Shown here: positions 1 through 9,619 of the stretch, one piece after another
Layout of the letters: every line of letters starts with the position of its first letter
Numbering within the stretch: position 1 is the stretch's first letter
Origin: Micromonospora globbae
GTDB lineage: Bacteria > Actinomycetota > Actinomycetes > Mycobacteriales > Micromonosporaceae
DNA length: 64,000 nucleotides
Reading direction: 5' to 3'
NCBI RefSeq assembly: GCF_003610785.1
Contig: NZ_RAQQ01000008.1
Coordinates: forward strand, 1 to 64,000
The notes under the pieces: model-generated
Databases searched by the model: none
Told to the model about the DNA's origin: nothing
The model's input: the letters and a program-made list of their open reading frames with translations, nothing else
Program-made: the position numbers and the translations under genes

Positions 1-104
1 CCGCCCTCATCTGCCTTGCCCGACGCCGCTGCGACGTCCTATTCGCCATGCTCCGCCACAAGACCCCCTACCAACCACGCCCGACGGCCCCCGTCGCTGC
101 TTGA
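1..104 (+). CDS. IS110-family transposase, C-terminal fragment (cut by window edge)
   Basis: Reading frame 3 from base 3 gives 33 residues ending in TGA at 102-104, with the string CLARRRCDVLFAMLR. A Cys- and Arg-rich tail of the type LARRRCDVLFAML is characteristic of IS110/IS116/IS902-family (DEDD) transposases at their extreme C-terminus. The rest of the gene lies left of the window, so I cannot tell whether the element is intact. The bases just after the stop (about 105-130, with a run of seven C) would contain the right end of the element; the exact end cannot be placed without the other end or an empty site. The element ends near the bldD promoter, so it may have been inserted into the bldD upstream region. 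The family call rests on remembered family sequence, not on an alignment. Confidence 0.7.
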   Translation, partial: ALICLARRRCDVLFAMLRHKTPYQPRPTAPVAA

Positions 105-157
105 CGAAACCCATAGGGACACCCCCCCGTGCTCCCCAACGGTAAGGTCACGACCAC

Positions 158-186
158 TTGACCCGGTGTCGCAATCCCCGTACCGT
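158..186 (+). promoter_or_regulatory. Candidate sigma70-type promoter of bldD
   Basis: TTGACC at 158-163 and TACCGT at 181-186 are separated by exactly 17 bp, a good match to a housekeeping actinobacterial promoter, 54 bp upstream of the bldD ATG. The gap between the promoter and the end of the IS110 fragment is under 60 bp. I do not see a convincing BldD self-operator here. Assigned by eye only. Confidence 0.45.
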
Positions 187-239
187 CACGCTCCGTAGCG
201 AATCGCTGGGAGAACCCCCGCAGCACTGGGAGTGTCCGA

Positions 240-728
240 ATGCCCTCTGAATACGCCAAGTCCCTGGGCGCCCGCCTGCGCTCGATCCGCCAGCAGCAGG
301 GGCTGTCCCTGCAGGGGGTGGAGGAGAAGTCGAACGGGCGGTGGAAGGCCGTGGTGGTCGGCTCGTACGAGCGCGGCGACCGCGCCGTCACGGTGTCCCG
401 CCTGGCCGAACTGGCCGACTTCTACCGCGTTCCCGTCTCGGAGCTGCTGCCCGACGGCAGTGGGGTGCGTCACGAGCCCACCAGCAAGATCGTCCTGGAC
501 CTGGAGCGGCTCTACGACGAGGCCTCCGAGGACCTGGCCTACGTCGCCCGGTACGCCCGCGCCATCCAGCAGCAGCGGGGCGACTACAACGGCCGGGTGC
601 TGTCGATCCGCGCCGACGACCTGCGCGCCCTCGCGATCGTGTACGACGCCTCGCCGTCGGGTCTGATCGAGCGGCTCACCGAGCACGGCGTGCTCGTCGC
701 CGACCCGCGGGCGTTCTTCGCCTCCTGA
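240..728 (+). CDS. bldD: BldD, c-di-GMP-responsive developmental master regulator
   Basis: A 162-residue DNA-binding protein. Residues 6-70 form an Xre-type helix-turn-helix (YAKSLGARLRSIRQQQGLS...). Residues 80-162 form the BldD C-terminal domain. The c-di-GMP signature of BldD, RxD-X8-RxxD, is intact: RGD at 113-115 and RADD at 124-127 with eight residues between. In Streptomyces, a c-di-GMP tetramer binding these motifs dimerises BldD, which then represses sporulation genes; the same input is inferred here. The ATG at 240 has a GGGAG ribosome-binding site at 228-232. The gene is monocistronic, convergent with nusB, and closed by a strong hairpin at 754-787. An IS110 element ends about 135 bp upstream. 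Length matches the family. Confidence 0.95.
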   Translation: MPSEYAKSLGARLRSIRQQQGLSLQGVEEKSNGRWKAVVVGSYERGDRAVTVSRLAELADFYRVPVSELLPDGSGVRHEPTSKIVLDLERLYDEASEDLAYVARYARAIQQQRGDYNGRVLSIRADDLRALAIVYDASPSGLIERLTEHGVLVADPRAFFAS

Positions 729-753
729 GGCCGAGTAGCCCGAGGAACCCGAC

Positions 754-787
754 CGAAGGGCCCGTGCCGTATGGCACGGGCCCTTCG
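754..787 (+). terminator. Hairpin terminator downstream of bldD
   Basis: A perfect 15-bp stem (CGAAGGGCCCGTGCC / GGCACGGGCCCTTCG) with a GTAT tetraloop, 26 bp after the bldD stop. There is no T-tract, as is usual in high-GC actinobacteria. Confidence 0.8.
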
Positions 788-859
788 TCGTAGGCGCCAC
801 CCGTCGCCAGCCCCGCCGGACCGCACCGTCGGCGCGCCCGGATCGCGCCAACAACATGG

Positions 860-896
860 ATGTGGTGGCCTCCCGGCACCCGGGAGGCCACCACAT
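860..896 (-). terminator. Hairpin terminator downstream of nusB
   Basis: A perfect 17-bp stem (left arm 860-876, right arm 880-896) with a 3-nt loop, 52 bp beyond the nusB stop. With the neighbouring stem at 754-787 it separates the convergent bldD and nusB units. It could work in both directions. Confidence 0.75.
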
Positions 897-948
897 CATG
901 GATCGAGTGTGATCTTCCGCGCCCGGCACGGCGCGGCGCGGGAACCCG

Positions 949-1383
949 TCAGCGGGTGGCGTACTCGGCGATCCGACCCAGCACCCCGTTGAGGAAGCGC
1001 GGCGAGTCGTCGGTCGACATCTGCCGGGCCAGCTCCACGGCCTCGCTGATCGCCACGGCGTCGTCGATCTCGTCGACGTAGAGCAACTCGTAGACGGCGA
1101 TCCGGGCGAGGTTGCGGTCGACCGTGGGCATCCGGTCGAGCGTCCAGCCCTCGGCGTAGCTGGCGATCAGCTCGTCGATCCGGTCGAGGTGCGCGGCCAC
1201 CCCCTCGACCAGCCCCACCGCGTAGCCCAGGTGCTCCGGGTGGGGCCGCTCGATCCGCTCCAGGTAGCCGGCCAGCACCTCGACGGGCGGACGGTCACGC
1301 AGGTCGGCCTCGAACAGCACGTCGAGCGCCCGCTTGCGCGCCTTGCGGCGCGCCGGCATCTGCTGCTTGGGACCCTCGGCCAT
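949..1383 (-). CDS. nusB: Transcription antitermination factor NusB
   Basis: A 144-residue, all-helical NusB family protein that in other bacteria binds boxA RNA with NusE (S10) and promotes antitermination on rRNA operons. Family features include the basic N-terminus KARKRALDVLFEADLR (about residues 14-30), PTVDRNLARIAVYELLY (87-102) and the C-terminal SPRFLNGVLGRIA. The start ATG overlaps the efp stop in a TGATG arrangement, so the two genes are probably translationally coupled. It is the last gene of the efp-nusB unit, followed by a 17-bp hairpin. Length and sequence are normal. Confidence 0.95.
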   Translation of the reverse strand: MAEGPKQQMPARRKARKRALDVLFEADLRDRPPVEVLAGYLERIERPHPEHLGYAVGLVEGVAAHLDRIDELIASYAEGWTLDRMPTVDRNLARIAVYELLYVDEIDDAVAISEAVELARQMSTDDSPRFLNGVLGRIAEYATR

Positions 1384-1940
1384 CAGGCGCGGCCGAGGTA
1401 ACGGCCGTCCCGGGTGTCGACCTTGATCTTCTCGCCGGTGGTGATGAACAGCGGCACCTGGACCGTCGCCCCGGTCTCGACGGTGGCCGGCTTGTTGCCC
1501 CCGGTGGAGCGGTCGCCCTGCAGGCCGGGCTCGGTGTACGTGACCTCGAGCACCACGCTGGTCGGCAGCTCGACGTAGAGCGGCACGCTCTCGTGCGTGG
1601 CGACGATCACCTCGGCCTCGGGAAGCAGGTAGTTGGCCGCCTCGCCGACCGTGCCGCCGGGGACGGTGATCTGGTCGTACGTCTCCAGGTCCATGAAGAC
1701 GTAGTCCTCGCCGTCGGCGTAGAGGTACTGCATCGTGCGCTTGTCGACGGTCGCGGTGTCGACCTTGGTGCCCGCGTTGAAGGTCTTGTCGACCACCTTG
1801 CCGGAGAGCACGTTCTTCAGCGTGGTACGCACGAACGCACCACCCTTGCCGGGCTTGACGTGCTGGAACTCGACGACGGACCAGAGCTCCCCGTCGAGGT
1901 TGAGTACCAGGCCGTTCTTCAGGTCGTTGGTGGTGGCCAT
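1383..1940 (-). CDS. efp: Translation elongation factor P
   Basis: A 185-residue EF-P with the three OB-like domains of the family. EF-P enters the ribosomal E site and relieves stalling at polyproline stretches, which fits a genome rich in Pro-rich proteins, including a 1197-residue one in this window. The loop that reaches the peptidyl transferase centre reads KPGKGGAF at residues 29-36, with the tip lysine at 32. No EpmA/B- or EarP-type modification gene is visible nearby. The ATG has AGGCAGGA just upstream. The C-terminal GDRSTGG motif (about 143-149) is family-typical. Followed directly by nusB with a 1-nt overlap; aroQ lies 182 bp upstream on the same strand. Confidence 0.95.
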   Translation of the reverse strand: MATTNDLKNGLVLNLDGELWSVVEFQHVKPGKGGAFVRTTLKNVLSGKVVDKTFNAGTKVDTATVDKRTMQYLYADGEDYVFMDLETYDQITVPGGTVGEAANYLLPEAEVIVATHESVPLYVELPTSVVLEVTYTEPGLQGDRSTGGNKPATVETGATVQVPLFITTGEKIKVDTRDGRYLGRA

Positions 1941-2122
1941 TTCCTGCCTTGATCATGAATTGGCGGACAGACCTGGAAAGTCTACAAGCTGCGCCCTCCC
2001 CCGCCGTGCGCCGACCGCCACCGCCCGCCGCCGACCGCCACCGCCGCGACCGCCACTCGCCCATCGCCGTCCCGCGTCGCCGACCGGGGCCCAGCCCGTC
2101 GGCCCGTACGCGCCGACCGCGC

Positions 2123-4212
<2,090 letters not shown>

Positions 4213-4216
<4 letters not shown>

Positions 4217-5391
4217 CGGATCACCAGCGCGTCCAGGTAGCCGGCGAGGTTGCGGCGGATCTCGGCGACGGAGTCGCCGCCGAACTTCTCCATGGTCGCC
4301 TCCGCCAGCACGAGGGCGACCATCGCCTCGGCCACCACGGCGGCGGCGGGGACCGCGCAGACGTCCGAGCGCTGGTTGATGGCGGTGGCCGGCTCGCCGG
4401 TGGTGACGTCGACGGTGGCCAGGGCGCGGTTCAGCGACGAGATCGGTTTCATGGCGGCCCGCACCCGCAGCGGCTCGCCCGTGGTGATGCCGCCCTCCAG
4501 CCCGCCGGCCCGGTCGGTGACCCGCCGGACGCCGGTGGCCGAGGGGATGATCTCGTCGTGCGCCGCGGAGCCCCGCGAGCGGGCCTGCTGCCAGCCGTCG
4601 CCGATCTCGACGCCCTTGATGGCCTGGATGGACATGAGCGCGGCGGCCAGCCGGGCGTCGAGCTTGCGGTCCCACTGCACGTGGCTGCCCAGGCCCGGCG
4701 GCACCCCGTACGCCAGCACCTCGACCACTCCCCCGAGGGTGTCGGCGGCCTTCTTCGCCGCGTCGACCTCGGCGACCATCCGCGCGCTGGCCTCCGGGTC
4801 GAGGCACCGCAGCGGGTCGGCGTCGATCCGCGCGGCGTCCTCCGGGCGGGGCCGCAGCCCCGGCTTGGCCGCGACGGATCCCAGCTCCACCACGTGCGAG
4901 ACGATCTCGACGCCGAGGGTCTGCCGCACGAGCGCCTTGGCCACCGTGCCGACGGCGACGCGGGCGGCGGTCTCCCGGGCGCTGGCGCGCTCCAGGATCG
5001 GCCGGGCGTCGGTGTGGCCGTACTTCTGCATGCCGGCGAGGTCGGCGTGGCCGGGCCGGGGACGGGTCAGCGGCGCGTTGCGGGCCTGCCCGGCCAGCTC
5101 CGCCGGGTCGACCGGGTCGGCGGCCATCACGGTGCGCCACTTGGGCCACTCGGAGTTGCCCACCCGGATGGCGACAGGACTGCCGATGGTGACCCCGTGC
5201 CGCAGGCCGCCGATGATCTCGATCTCGTCCTGCTCGAACGACATCCGCGCGCCACGGCCGTAGCCCAGCCGGCGGCGGGCCAGCTCGGCGGAGATGTCGC
5301 CGGTGGTCACCTCGACTCCGGCGGGAACCCCCTCGAGCATCGCGACGAGGGCGGGTCCGTGCGATTCCCCTGCGGTCAACCAGCGCAACAC
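4213..5391 (-). CDS. aroC: Chorismate synthase
   Basis: A 392-residue FMN-dependent enzyme that makes chorismate from EPSP. The start [16 protein letters not shown] is the classic AroC N-terminus and supports the GTG at 5391. [18 protein letters not shown] (around residue 119) and the C-terminal region with DVTTGEP are conserved. It is first in a coupled set with aroK, aroB and aroQ. Upstream, 79 bp separate it from the polysaccharide block, whose first gene in this direction is a methyltransferase. In related actinobacteria aroE and aroC are normally close; here they are 13.7 kb apart. Confidence 0.95.
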
Positions 5392-5470
5392 AGCGGCAAG
5401 TCTGTCACGCCCGGTGGCCGTGCCGGTGCGGTGCCCGCCCCGTCCCGCCCTGCGGACGTGCGGCGGCCGG

Positions 5471-6127
5471 TCAGGGCCGGCGGACCGCGATCAACGACTT
5501 GGTCAGGCCGAGCAGGCGCTCGCCGCGGATGGTGGCGTCCGGGAAGAGGTACCGCAGCTCGGCCCGGCCGATCAGTTCCGTGGTCAGCACCTGCCGCATG
5601 GCCGCCTCGTACGACTTGCCCGGCGTGTACGCCAGCGGCCACCTGCGCGCCACGAACACGCGCGCGGGCACCGGCAGGAACTGCATGCCGGGCGCCACCC
5701 AGTGCGGCTCGACCGGGAAGTACCGGTACGGCGTCTGCACCCAGTACGCGGGCGCCAACGCCCGGACCGCGTCGGCCATCCGCCGGCGGCGCTCGTGGCC
5801 GCCCACGTGCTCCAGCACGCTGTTGCTGAACACGAGGTCGTAGCGGCGGCGGAGGATCCCGGCGGGCAGCTCGCAGGCGTCCGCGTGGTCCGCCTCCGCC
5901 CAGGGTGGCAGCTCGGCGGGCAGGGGCTCCAGGTTGACGACGTGCACGTGCGCCGGGCGCACCGGCGCCCGCGACCAGCTCTCCACCCGGCCGCCGAGGT
6001 CGAGCACGGTCATGTCGGCGAGCGCGGGGAACGTGTCGGCCAGCCAGGCGGCGCGGCGCGCCCGCCGCCGCGCGCCCAGCGACGTCGGCGAGTCCACGAG
6101 GCGGAACCGGAGCGCGTGCAGGGTCAT
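5471..6127 (-). CDS. Class I SAM-dependent methyltransferase of the polysaccharide block
   Basis: A 218-residue Rossmann methyltransferase. Motif I is VLDLGGR (41-47); the acidic post-I position is VVNLEPLP (63-70); [16 protein letters not shown] (96-111) is the motif seen in small-molecule and sugar methyltransferases. No membrane segment. It is the last gene of the pssD-pssE-GT2-methyltransferase unit, 26 bp after the GT2 gene. Context suggests O-methylation of a glycan or a lipid-linked sugar, but the substrate cannot be read from sequence. Start ATG at 6127. Confidence 0.75.
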   Translation of the reverse strand: MTLHALRFRLVDSPTSLGARRRARRAAWLADTFPALADMTVLDLGGRVESWSRAPVRPAHVHVVNLEPLPAELPPWAEADHADACELPAGILRRRYDLVFSNSVLEHVGGHERRRRMADAVRALAPAYWVQTPYRYFPVEPHWVAPGMQFLPVPARVFVARRWPLAYTPGKSYEAAMRQVLTTELIGRAELRYLFPDATIRGERLLGLTKSLIAVRRP

Positions 6128-6153
6128 CTCACATCCTCATCGATCGGTCGGGC

Positions 6154-7074
6154 TCAGATCCCCCGGCCCCGCCGGTGCAGGGTGCGCAGCACGGCGTCGG
6201 CCCGCACCACCCGCCCGGCGACCGCCAGCGCCAGGTAGGCGCGGGGCTCCCGGGGGTTGCGCCGCAGCGTGCGACGGGCCCACCGCAGCGCCCCGCGCCG
6301 GTCCCCGCAGGCGGCCCGGGCGAACGCGATCTGCCCGGCCACCCGCGCCTCCCCCGCCGGCTGCCCGGCGAACTCGGGGTAGCGGCTCAGCAACCACTGC
6401 AACGCCGCCGAGATGGTGTCCCACCGCTGCGCGAAGTAGGACCGCTTGTGCCAGCGCACCAGCACGTACGGCGTGGGCAGGTTGACCAGCGGCGCGCTGC
6501 GCGCGGCCCGGAGCAGGAACTCGTAGTCCTCGGCGTAGCTGCCCGGGATCTCCTCGTCGACCAGCCCGAACCCGTCGCGCACCGCCGCCGCGCGGATGAG
6601 GAACGTCGACGGGTGCAGTTCGGTCATCCGGTCGCGCAGCAGGTCGGCCAGCGTGACCCGGGTCGCGCCGAGGACCCGGTCGACGGTGCGCCCGTCGTAG
6701 CTGACCCGGATGCCGCAGCTCGCGAACTCGGCGTCCGGCGCGGCGGCGAGCGCCGCGACCTGCGCGGCGAGCTTGCCGGGCAGCCACTCGTCGTCGTCGT
6801 CGCAGAACGCGATCAGGTCGCCCTCGGCGGCCAGGGTGCCCGAGTTGCGCGCCCCGGCGAGCCCCGGGGTCCGCTCGTTGCGGATCACCCGGACCCGCCG
6901 GTCGGGACGCGACAGCTCGGCGAGGGAGTGGTCCGGTTCCGACTGGTCGTGGACGACCACCACCTCGACGGCGCCGGGGTGGTCCTGGTCGAGGATGGCC
7001 CGTACGGCGGCGCGGAGCAGCTCCGGCCGGTCCCGGGTGGGCACCACGACGCTCACCGTGGGCGCCGCGCTCAC
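6154..7074 (-). CDS. GT2-family glycosyltransferase
   Basis: A 306-residue GT-A fold enzyme. The N-terminal VSVVVPTRDRPELLRAAV (7-24), the NSGTLAAEGDLIAF segment (77-90) and the metal-binding acidic motif CDDDDEW (91-97) are diagnostic for family 2 inverting glycosyltransferases. The second half carries WHKR-type residues and an Arg-rich tail, with no membrane helices, so it is probably cytoplasmic or peripheral. The GTG start at 7074 overlaps the upstream pssE-like stop as GTGA. It probably adds one sugar of the polysaccharide repeat unit; donor and acceptor are unknown. Confidence 0.85.
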   Translation of the reverse strand: MSAAPTVSVVVPTRDRPELLRAAVRAILDQDHPGAVEVVVVHDQSEPDHSLAELSRPDRRVRVIRNERTPGLAGARNSGTLAAEGDLIAFCDDDDEWLPGKLAAQVAALAAAPDAEFASCGIRVSYDGRTVDRVLGATRVTLADLLRDRMTELHPSTFLIRAAAVRDGFGLVDEEIPGSYAEDYEFLLRAARSAPLVNLPTPYVLVRWHKRSYFAQRWDTISAALQWLLSRYPEFAGQPAGEARVAGQIAFARAACGDRRGALRWARRTLRRNPREPRAYLALAVAGRVVRADAVLRTLHRRGRGI

Positions 7075-7769
7075 CGGTGACCCCCCGCGTCACGCACCGG
7101 CCGGCCCCAGATCCGCCACCAGGCCCGCCGCCGGGCCGCCGTGGCGACGAGATCGTCGACGATCTGCCCGACCCGGGCCACCGCCGCCCGTTGCGCGTCG
7201 TGACCCCGCGCGTCCGCGGCCACGGCGAAGCGGGCGGGGTCGGCGAGCCCGGTGGCGAGCGATCGGCGCAGCTCCTCCCGGGACTCGCACAGGGCCACCA
7301 TGCCGGCCGCGCCGAGCCGGCGGGCGAAGAGCTGCTGGTGGTCGTCGACGTGCTCGCCCCGGGACGGGTCGCGCGGGACCACGATCGGGAGGTGGCCGTG
7401 CCGCCGCGCCTCCAGGATCGTCGCCGGGCCGCCGTGGCACACCACCAGGTCGGCGTCGGCCATCGCGGCCTGGAGCGCGTCGTGCCCGAGGAAGGGCACC
7501 GCGCCGGGCACCGCGGGAGCCCGGGTGTGTCCGTGTTGGACGGTGAGGCCCACCCGGTCGCCGGTCTCGACGTGCCACTCCTCCAACCAGCCGAGCAGGC
7601 GGTCGAAGGGGTGCCGGTCGGTGCCGACGGCGACCAGCAGCTGGAGCCGGGCGGCCTCGGCACGGTCGCGCTGCCGGGGCACCCGTCCCGGATCCGGCCG
7701 GCCGACCGGGTGGGGCCCGTGGGGCGCGGAGCGGGCCGGCGCCGTGCCGGCGCTCGCCTCCCCGTTCAC
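7071..7769 (-). CDS. PssE/Alg13-like catalytic half of a split glycosyltransferase
   Basis: A 232-residue protein with the C-terminal half of a GT28/Alg13-type fold. LLVAVGTDRHPFDRLLGWLEEW (44-65) matches the VTVGTxxFDxLL start of Alg13/PssE; ADLVVCHGGPATILEA (106-121) is the nucleotide-sugar-binding loop with the GGxxT/S pattern. It has no membrane segment and needs a membrane partner, supplied by the preceding PssD/Alg14-like gene with which it overlaps (GTGA at 7766-7769). About 40 N-terminal residues are Pro/Arg-rich and outside the fold. In rhizobia and pneumococci such pairs add the second sugar of the repeat unit. Start GTG 7769 chosen by overlap and alignment of the fold. Confidence 0.8.
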   Translation of the reverse strand: MNGEASAGTAPARSAPHGPHPVGRPDPGRVPRQRDRAEAARLQLLVAVGTDRHPFDRLLGWLEEWHVETGDRVGLTVQHGHTRAPAVPGAVPFLGHDALQAAMADADLVVCHGGPATILEARRHGHLPIVVPRDPSRGEHVDDHQQLFARRLGAAGMVALCESREELRRSLATGLADPARFAVAADARGHDAQRAAVARVGQIVDDLVATAARRRAWWRIWGRPVRDAGGHR

Positions 7770-8257
7770 AGCAGCGTCCCCACGACGGTCGCCTCCGGGT
7801 AGTGGCGCCGCTGCTCGTCCCACTGCACGAGCATGGCCGAGAGGAACGGCCGGCAGAGCCGGGCGGACAGCGTCGGGGTGTCGATGCGGTCGTACACCTC
7901 GATGTAGACGGTCGGGATGCGACGCAGCCGGGCGAGGACGACGAACGGCACGGCGACGCCGGCGCCCGTGGTGACCACGGCGGCGACCCGCCGGCGGCGC
8001 AGCACCCGGAAGGCGAGCACCGTGTTGCGCAGCAGGTTCGGCAGGTTGCGGGTCGTCGGGTGGTGGGCCGGGGTCACGTCCTCGCCGTCGAGCAGCGACA
8101 GGGCCTCCGGTGTGTCGAAGGTGACCCAGCACCGGTGCCACTTCTCGAACCAGGGCCGCAGTGCCAGCAGTTGGGCCAGGTGGCCGCCGCTGGATCCGAC
8201 CAGCAGCAGGACGGGAGGCCCGCCGTCCTCGATGTTCGCGTCCACGCGACTCCCCAC
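7766..8257 (-). CDS. PssD/Alg14-like membrane partner of a split glycosyltransferase
   Basis: A 163-residue protein starting with VLLLVGSSGGHLAQLLAL (16-33), the hallmark GSxGGHL loop of Alg14/PssD/CpsF proteins, which anchor the catalytic Alg13/PssE subunit at the membrane and contribute to acceptor binding. A hydrophobic stretch AAVVTTGAGVAVPFVVLARL (about 92-111) follows, as in the family. The GTG start at 8257 has GGGGAG upstream. It heads the four-gene unit pssD-pssE-GT2-methyltransferase and is separated from the upstream kinase gene by 111 bp containing a candidate promoter. Confidence 0.8.
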   Translation of the reverse strand: MGSRVDANIEDGGPPVLLLVGSSGGHLAQLLALRPWFEKWHRCWVTFDTPEALSLLDGEDVTPAHHPTTRNLPNLLRNTVLAFRVLRRRRVAAVVTTGAGVAVPFVVLARLRRIPTVYIEVYDRIDTPTLSARLCRPFLSAMLVQWDEQRRHYPEATVVGTLL

Positions 8258-8310
8258 ACGTCGTCACACCGGGCGTTTGCCGGGACGTACCCCCGTCGTC
8301 ACGAGCAGCA

Positions 8311-8340
8311 ATTCTTCCGTCACTCTTCGGCGCGGGTCAA
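8311..8340 (-). promoter_or_regulatory. Candidate promoter of the pssD-pssE-GT2-methyltransferase unit
   Basis: On the minus strand TTGACC (8340-8335) is followed after 18 bp by AAGAAT (8316-8311). It is the only notably AT-richer patch in the 111-bp gap 8258-8368. The -35 is good and the -10 weak, so a separate transcript for the last four genes of the block is only suggested. Confidence 0.3.
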
Positions 8341-8368
8341 CGCCTCTCGGCGTGCCGATTCGCCGGGA

Positions 8369-9619
8369 TCAGCCAATGTGTCGTTTCTCGATCACATCGA
8401 GCAGTACGGGATGCAGGGCGGGGTTCCAACCGGCCCCGGCGTCGGCCAGCCGCCAGGTGCGCAGCCACATCTCCACCAGGTACGCGTCGGCCACCGCCCG
8501 GCGCTGCGCCGATCCCAGCCCGATCCGGTCGCCGTACCGGTCGAGCTGGGCGTCGACCTGCGCCGCGGCGGCCGCGGCCGGCTCGCCACGCAGCACGAGG
8601 GCCCGCTGGAACGCGTCGTGCGCCAGGTCGAACCCGACCGGGACGTCCCGTCCACTGTGCTCCCAGTCCCAGGCCACCAGCCCGCCGTCGTGCCGGCCGA
8701 GGTTCCACGGCACCCAGTCGCCGTGCCAGTGGCCGAACTCGACCGCCGTGGGACCGTGCCGCCGCTCGAGGGCGGCCACCGCGGCGACGGCCCGCCCGCG
8801 CACGCCGGTGGCGTCCGCCCGGGCCGCCTCGGCGGCCAGCCGGGCGAGGAACGGCGAGCCGGCCAGCGGCCGGGGCGGTGCCGGCGGGCGGCCCCGCCGC
8901 GCCACCGCGAGCAGCGCCGCGATCCGGGGCGGGTCGCTCGTCGGCACCCCCCGGACCCGGGGCGGCAGCGGCTCCACCACGGCGATCCGCTGCCCCGCCC
9001 AGTCCACCTCGGCCAACAGCCGGGGCGTCGCCGGATGGTCAGGCACCCCGGCCAGCCCCGCGAGGGCGCGCAGCGCCGCGGCCTCGACGGTGACCAGCGG
9101 CCGGGTGGCGCAGTTCCAGCCGATCTTCGCGTACCCGCGGGGCCGGCCGTCGGCGGTGAAGAGCTGGAGGGTCGGCTTGTGGTTCGGGTCCGGTGGCCGC
9201 ACCCCGCAGCCGGCGTGCAGCGGCCCGCCGCCCAGCGCCTCGGCGAGCCGCGCGGTGAGCAGCAGCTCCGCCGCCGGGACGCCGGCCGGCACCGAGACGG
9301 TGAGCGTGGGGAACACTCGGCCGGCGGCCCCGATCCGGGACAGCCCGCCGAGCGCGGCCCGCACCGCGCGGACGGTCGGCGGCCGGAGCGCGTTGTAGGC
9401 CAGCAGCGACGCCGCGGTGGCCCGGTGCGCGCCCAGCGGCAGCAGGAACCGGGCCCGGGAGACCGACGGGACGACCGCGTACCGGGCCGCCACCCGGTGA
9501 CCGGCCGGCGCCGCGCCGCCGACGGTCACCGCGACCCGGTCGTCGCCGAAGAGCGCCCGGGTCACCCAGCCGAGCCCGTCGGTACGGGAGCGCGGGTCAC
9601 GCGACGCGGCAGCCGTCAC
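8369..9619 (-). CDS. APH-like phosphotransferase (kinase-fold) of the polysaccharide block
   Basis: A 416-residue protein. The C-terminal half has the aminoglycoside phosphotransferase/choline kinase signature: HGDWVPWNL (HxDxxxxN catalytic loop) followed by VAWDWEHSG (the DFG-equivalent Asp). The N-terminal part is Ala/Arg-rich and contains KPTLQLFTADGRPRGYAKIGWN, a plausible nucleotide-binding lobe with a conserved-type Lys. The GTG start at 9619 overlaps the sulfotransferase stop as GTGA. Enzymes of this fold phosphorylate small molecules or sugars. Here it might make a sugar-phosphate precursor or add phosphate to the glycan, but that is only inferred from context; drug resistance is unlikely given the neighbours. 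Confidence 0.65.
   Translation of the reverse strand: MTAAASRDPRSRTDGLGWVTRALFGDDRVAVTVGGAAPAGHRVAARYAVVPSVSRARFLLPLGAHRATAASLLAYNALRPPTVRAVRAALGGLSRIGAAGRVFPTLTVSVPAGVPAAELLLTARLAEALGGGPLHAGCGVRPPDPNHKPTLQLFTADGRPRGYAKIGWNCATRPLVTVEAAALRALAGLAGVPDHPATPRLLAEVDWAGQRIAVVEPLPPRVRGVPTSDPPRIAALLAVARRGRPPAPPRPLAGSPFLARLAAEAARADATGVRGRAVAAVAALERRHGPTAVEFGHWHGDWVPWNLGRHDGGLVAWDWEHSGRDVPVGFDLAHDAFQRALVLRGEPAAAAAAQVDAQLDRYGDRIGLGSAQRRAVADAYLVEMWLRTWRLADAGAGWNPALHPVLLDVIEKRHIG

Noticed and set aside
949..2064. Long minus-strand frame fused in front of nusB
   Set aside because: The extra part is efp read in another frame; the nusB start overlapping the efp stop gives the family length.
8369..9619. Aminoglycoside resistance gene
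   Set aside because: The kinase motifs are of the APH fold, but the context is a glycan locus and the N-terminal half is unlike known resistance enzymes.
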